A DNA stretch of 64,000 nt from an uncultured Hydrogenophaga sp. Lineage in GTDB: Bacteria > Pseudomonadota > Gammaproteobacteria > Burkholderiales > Burkholderiaceae_C. This document shows positions 62,793-64,000 of the stretch, piece by piece; the first letter of the stretch is position 1; every line of letters begins with the position of its first letter. Location: the NCBI RefSeq assembly GCF_958439165.1, contig NZ_OY288129.1, positions 103,075 through 167,074 on the forward strand. The letters run 5' to 3'. Position numbers and translations under genes: made by a program. The notes beneath the pieces were generated by a model. It did no database searches, had not been told where the DNA came from, and was given only the letters and a program-made list of their open reading frames with translations.

Positions 62793-64000
62793 TCACTTGA
62801 AACTCGGCATGTTGAACTTCAGCGGCACGCCCATCCGGCTGTTGATGTGGGCCTGCTGGATGATGGTCAGCACGTTGTTGGTGATCCAGTACAGCACCAG
62901 GCCGGACGGGAAGAAGAAGAACATCACCGAGAAGATGAGGGGCATCATCCACATCAGCTTGGCCTGCAGCGGATCCGGCGGCAGCGGGTTCAGCGCGGTC
63001 TGGATCATGGTGGTCACGGCCATGACCAGCGGCAGGATGTAGAACGGATCGGGCGAGGACAGGTCGGAGATCCAGCCGAGCCACGGTGCGTTGCGCATCT
63101 CGACGCTGGACAGCAGCACCCAGTAGAGCGCGATGAAGACCGGGATCTGGATGAGGATGGGGAAGCAGCCACCCAGCGGGTTGACCTTTTCTTCCTTGTA
63201 CATCTTCATCATTTCCATCTGCATCTGCTGCGGGTTGTTCTTCAGACGCTCCCGCATTTCCATGATGCGCGGGTTGATGGCCTTCATCTTGGCCATGCTG
63301 CGGTAGGCGCTGGCGTTGAGCCAGTAGAAGGCCGCCTTGATCAGCACCACCAGCAGGACGATGGCCCAGCCCCAGTTGCCCACGAAGCCGTGGATCTTCT
63401 CCATCAGCCAGTAGAGCGGCTTGGCCAGGATGGTCAGCCAGCCGTAGTCCTTCACCAGCACCAGTCCGGGGGCGATGGTCTCCAGCACTTTCTCTTCCTG
63501 CGGACCGACGAACAGGCGGGCCTGGCTGGTCTCGCGCTGGCCGGGGGCGATGTCGGGCAGGCGCACGATGCTGCCCACCGAGAACAGGTTGCTGTCCACG
63601 GCACGCACGAAGTTCTCGCGGGCCACGCCGTCGGCGAGCAGCCAGGCGGTGGCGAAGTAGTGCTGCACCATGGCGACGTAGCCGTCGCTGGTGCTCTTGA
63701 CGAAGCTGGCCTTGTTGTTGGTGATGTCGCCGAATTCGACCTTCTGGTACTTCTGCTCGGTGGTGTAGACCGCCGGGCCGGTGAAGGTGGAATAGAACGG
63801 GGTCTCGCTGTCGAGCTTGCTGCCGTCACGCACCAGCTGCACATAAAGCTGGGGGCTGACCGGCGCGGTGCCGGTGTTGACCACCTCGTGACGCACATCG
63901 ATCACGTAGGAGCCGCGCCGCAGGGTGTAGGTCTTGACCAGCTTCACACCGCCGACGTCGGCCGACTCGAACACCACGTCGAGCGAATCCTGGCCGTCGG
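62793..64000 (-). CDS. yidC: Membrane protein insertase YidC (partial, 5' end outside window)
   Basis: About 402 C-terminal residues are visible; the reading frame is open through position 64000, so the start lies to the right. The visible part has the end of the periplasmic domain, then the conserved 60KD_IMP insertase core: YWLMEKIHGFVGNWGWAIV, MEMMKMYKEEKVNPLGGCFP, QIPVFIALYWVLLSSVEMRN and VMFFFFPSGLVLYWITNNVL. Inserts and folds inner-membrane proteins, with or without Sec. Full-length YidC is usually 550-560 residues, so about 150 are missing. Confidence 0.96.
   Translation of the reverse strand, partial: DGQDSLDVVFESADVGGVKLVKTYTLRRGSYVIDVRHEVVNTGTAPVSPQLYVQLVRDGSKLDSETPFYSTFTGPAVYTTEQKYQKVEFGDITNNKASFVKSTSDGYVAMVQHYFATAWLLADGVARENFVRAVDSNLFSVGSIVRLPDIAPGQRETSQARLFVGPQEEKVLETIAPGLVLVKDYGWLTILAKPLYWLMEKIHGFVGNWGWAIVLLVVLIKAAFYWLNASAYRSMAKMKAINPRIMEMRERLKNNPQQMQMEMMKMYKEEKVNPLGGCFPILIQIPVFIALYWVLLSSVEMRNAPWLGWISDLSSPDPFYILPLVMAVTTMIQTALNPLPPDPLQAKLMWMMPLIFSVMFFFFPSGLVLYWITNNVLTIIQQAHINSRMGVPLKFNMPSFK

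Overview
The window is about 64 kb of a high-GC genome with dense, mostly housekeeping gene content. The gene set points to a free-living, Gram-negative, motile betaproteobacterium of the order Burkholderiales, probably Comamonadaceae or a close relative. The evidence is tkt next to gapA, metX-metW, lptD-surA-rsmA, kdsD-kdsC-lptC, type IV pilins with a PglL-like ligase, and a yidC-mnmE edge. I see no tRNA, rRNA, CRISPR array, insertion sequence, prophage or attachment site.

Layout. 1-3.3 kb: type IV pilus glycosylation locus (tfpZ fragment, PglL-like ligase, two paralogous pilins, a strong sigma-54 promoter for one of them). 3.4-8.6 kb: a metallo-beta-lactamase phosphodiesterase, then a phosphosignalling cluster (double-FHA protein, PP2C phosphatase, CHASE2 receptor Ser/Thr kinase). 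8.7-10.8 kb: sucCD. 11-14.1 kb: argC, recX-recA with a LexA-like box, a MarR-type regulator. 14.2-16.3 kb: a two-component pair. 16.3-20.5 kb: a GST, a topoisomerase III with a histone H1-like tail and SWIB domain, and a divergent SET-domain methyltransferase. 20.5-24.7 kb: birA, a SPOR protein, a TetR-controlled hydrolase, gapA. 24.7-33.4 kb: tkt, murU, pepP, a MOSC protein, maeB, a secreted barnase-like RNase and its barstar. 33.5-43.5 kb: rsmA, surA, lptD, amgK, rsmE, an MFS carrier, a lipase and an M20 peptidase. 43.6-49.8 kb: three tandem chemoreceptors and cheW. 50-53.2 kb: a transglutaminase, metW-metX under a SAM-II riboswitch, and a glycine-rich RRM protein. 53.3-58.3 kb: an SDR, lptC-kdsC-kdsD and a CPA2 antiporter. 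58.4-64 kb: an MBL enzyme, apt, two small regulatory or unknown proteins, mnmE, and yidC running off the right edge.

Several parts work together. KdsD, KdsC, LptC, SurA and LptD all serve LPS synthesis and transport to the outer membrane. AmgK and MurU are consecutive enzymes of MurNAc recycling but lie 10 kb apart. MetX and MetW act together in methionine synthesis. The three receptors and CheW feed one chemosensory pathway. The kinase, phosphatase and FHA reader form a closed phospho-Thr circuit. yidC-mnmE is usually near rpmH-rnpA-dnaA, so the right edge is probably close to the replication origin.

The most interesting items are these. (1) The metX leader holds a SAM-II aptamer followed by two mutually exclusive hairpins that look like an antiterminator and a terminator. 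(2) A topoisomerase III carrying a Lys/Ala-rich tail and SWIB domain is divergent from a SET-domain protein lysine methyltransferase, a possible bacterial chromatin-like writer and substrate pair. (3) A secreted RNase and its barstar sit together behind a long leader hairpin.
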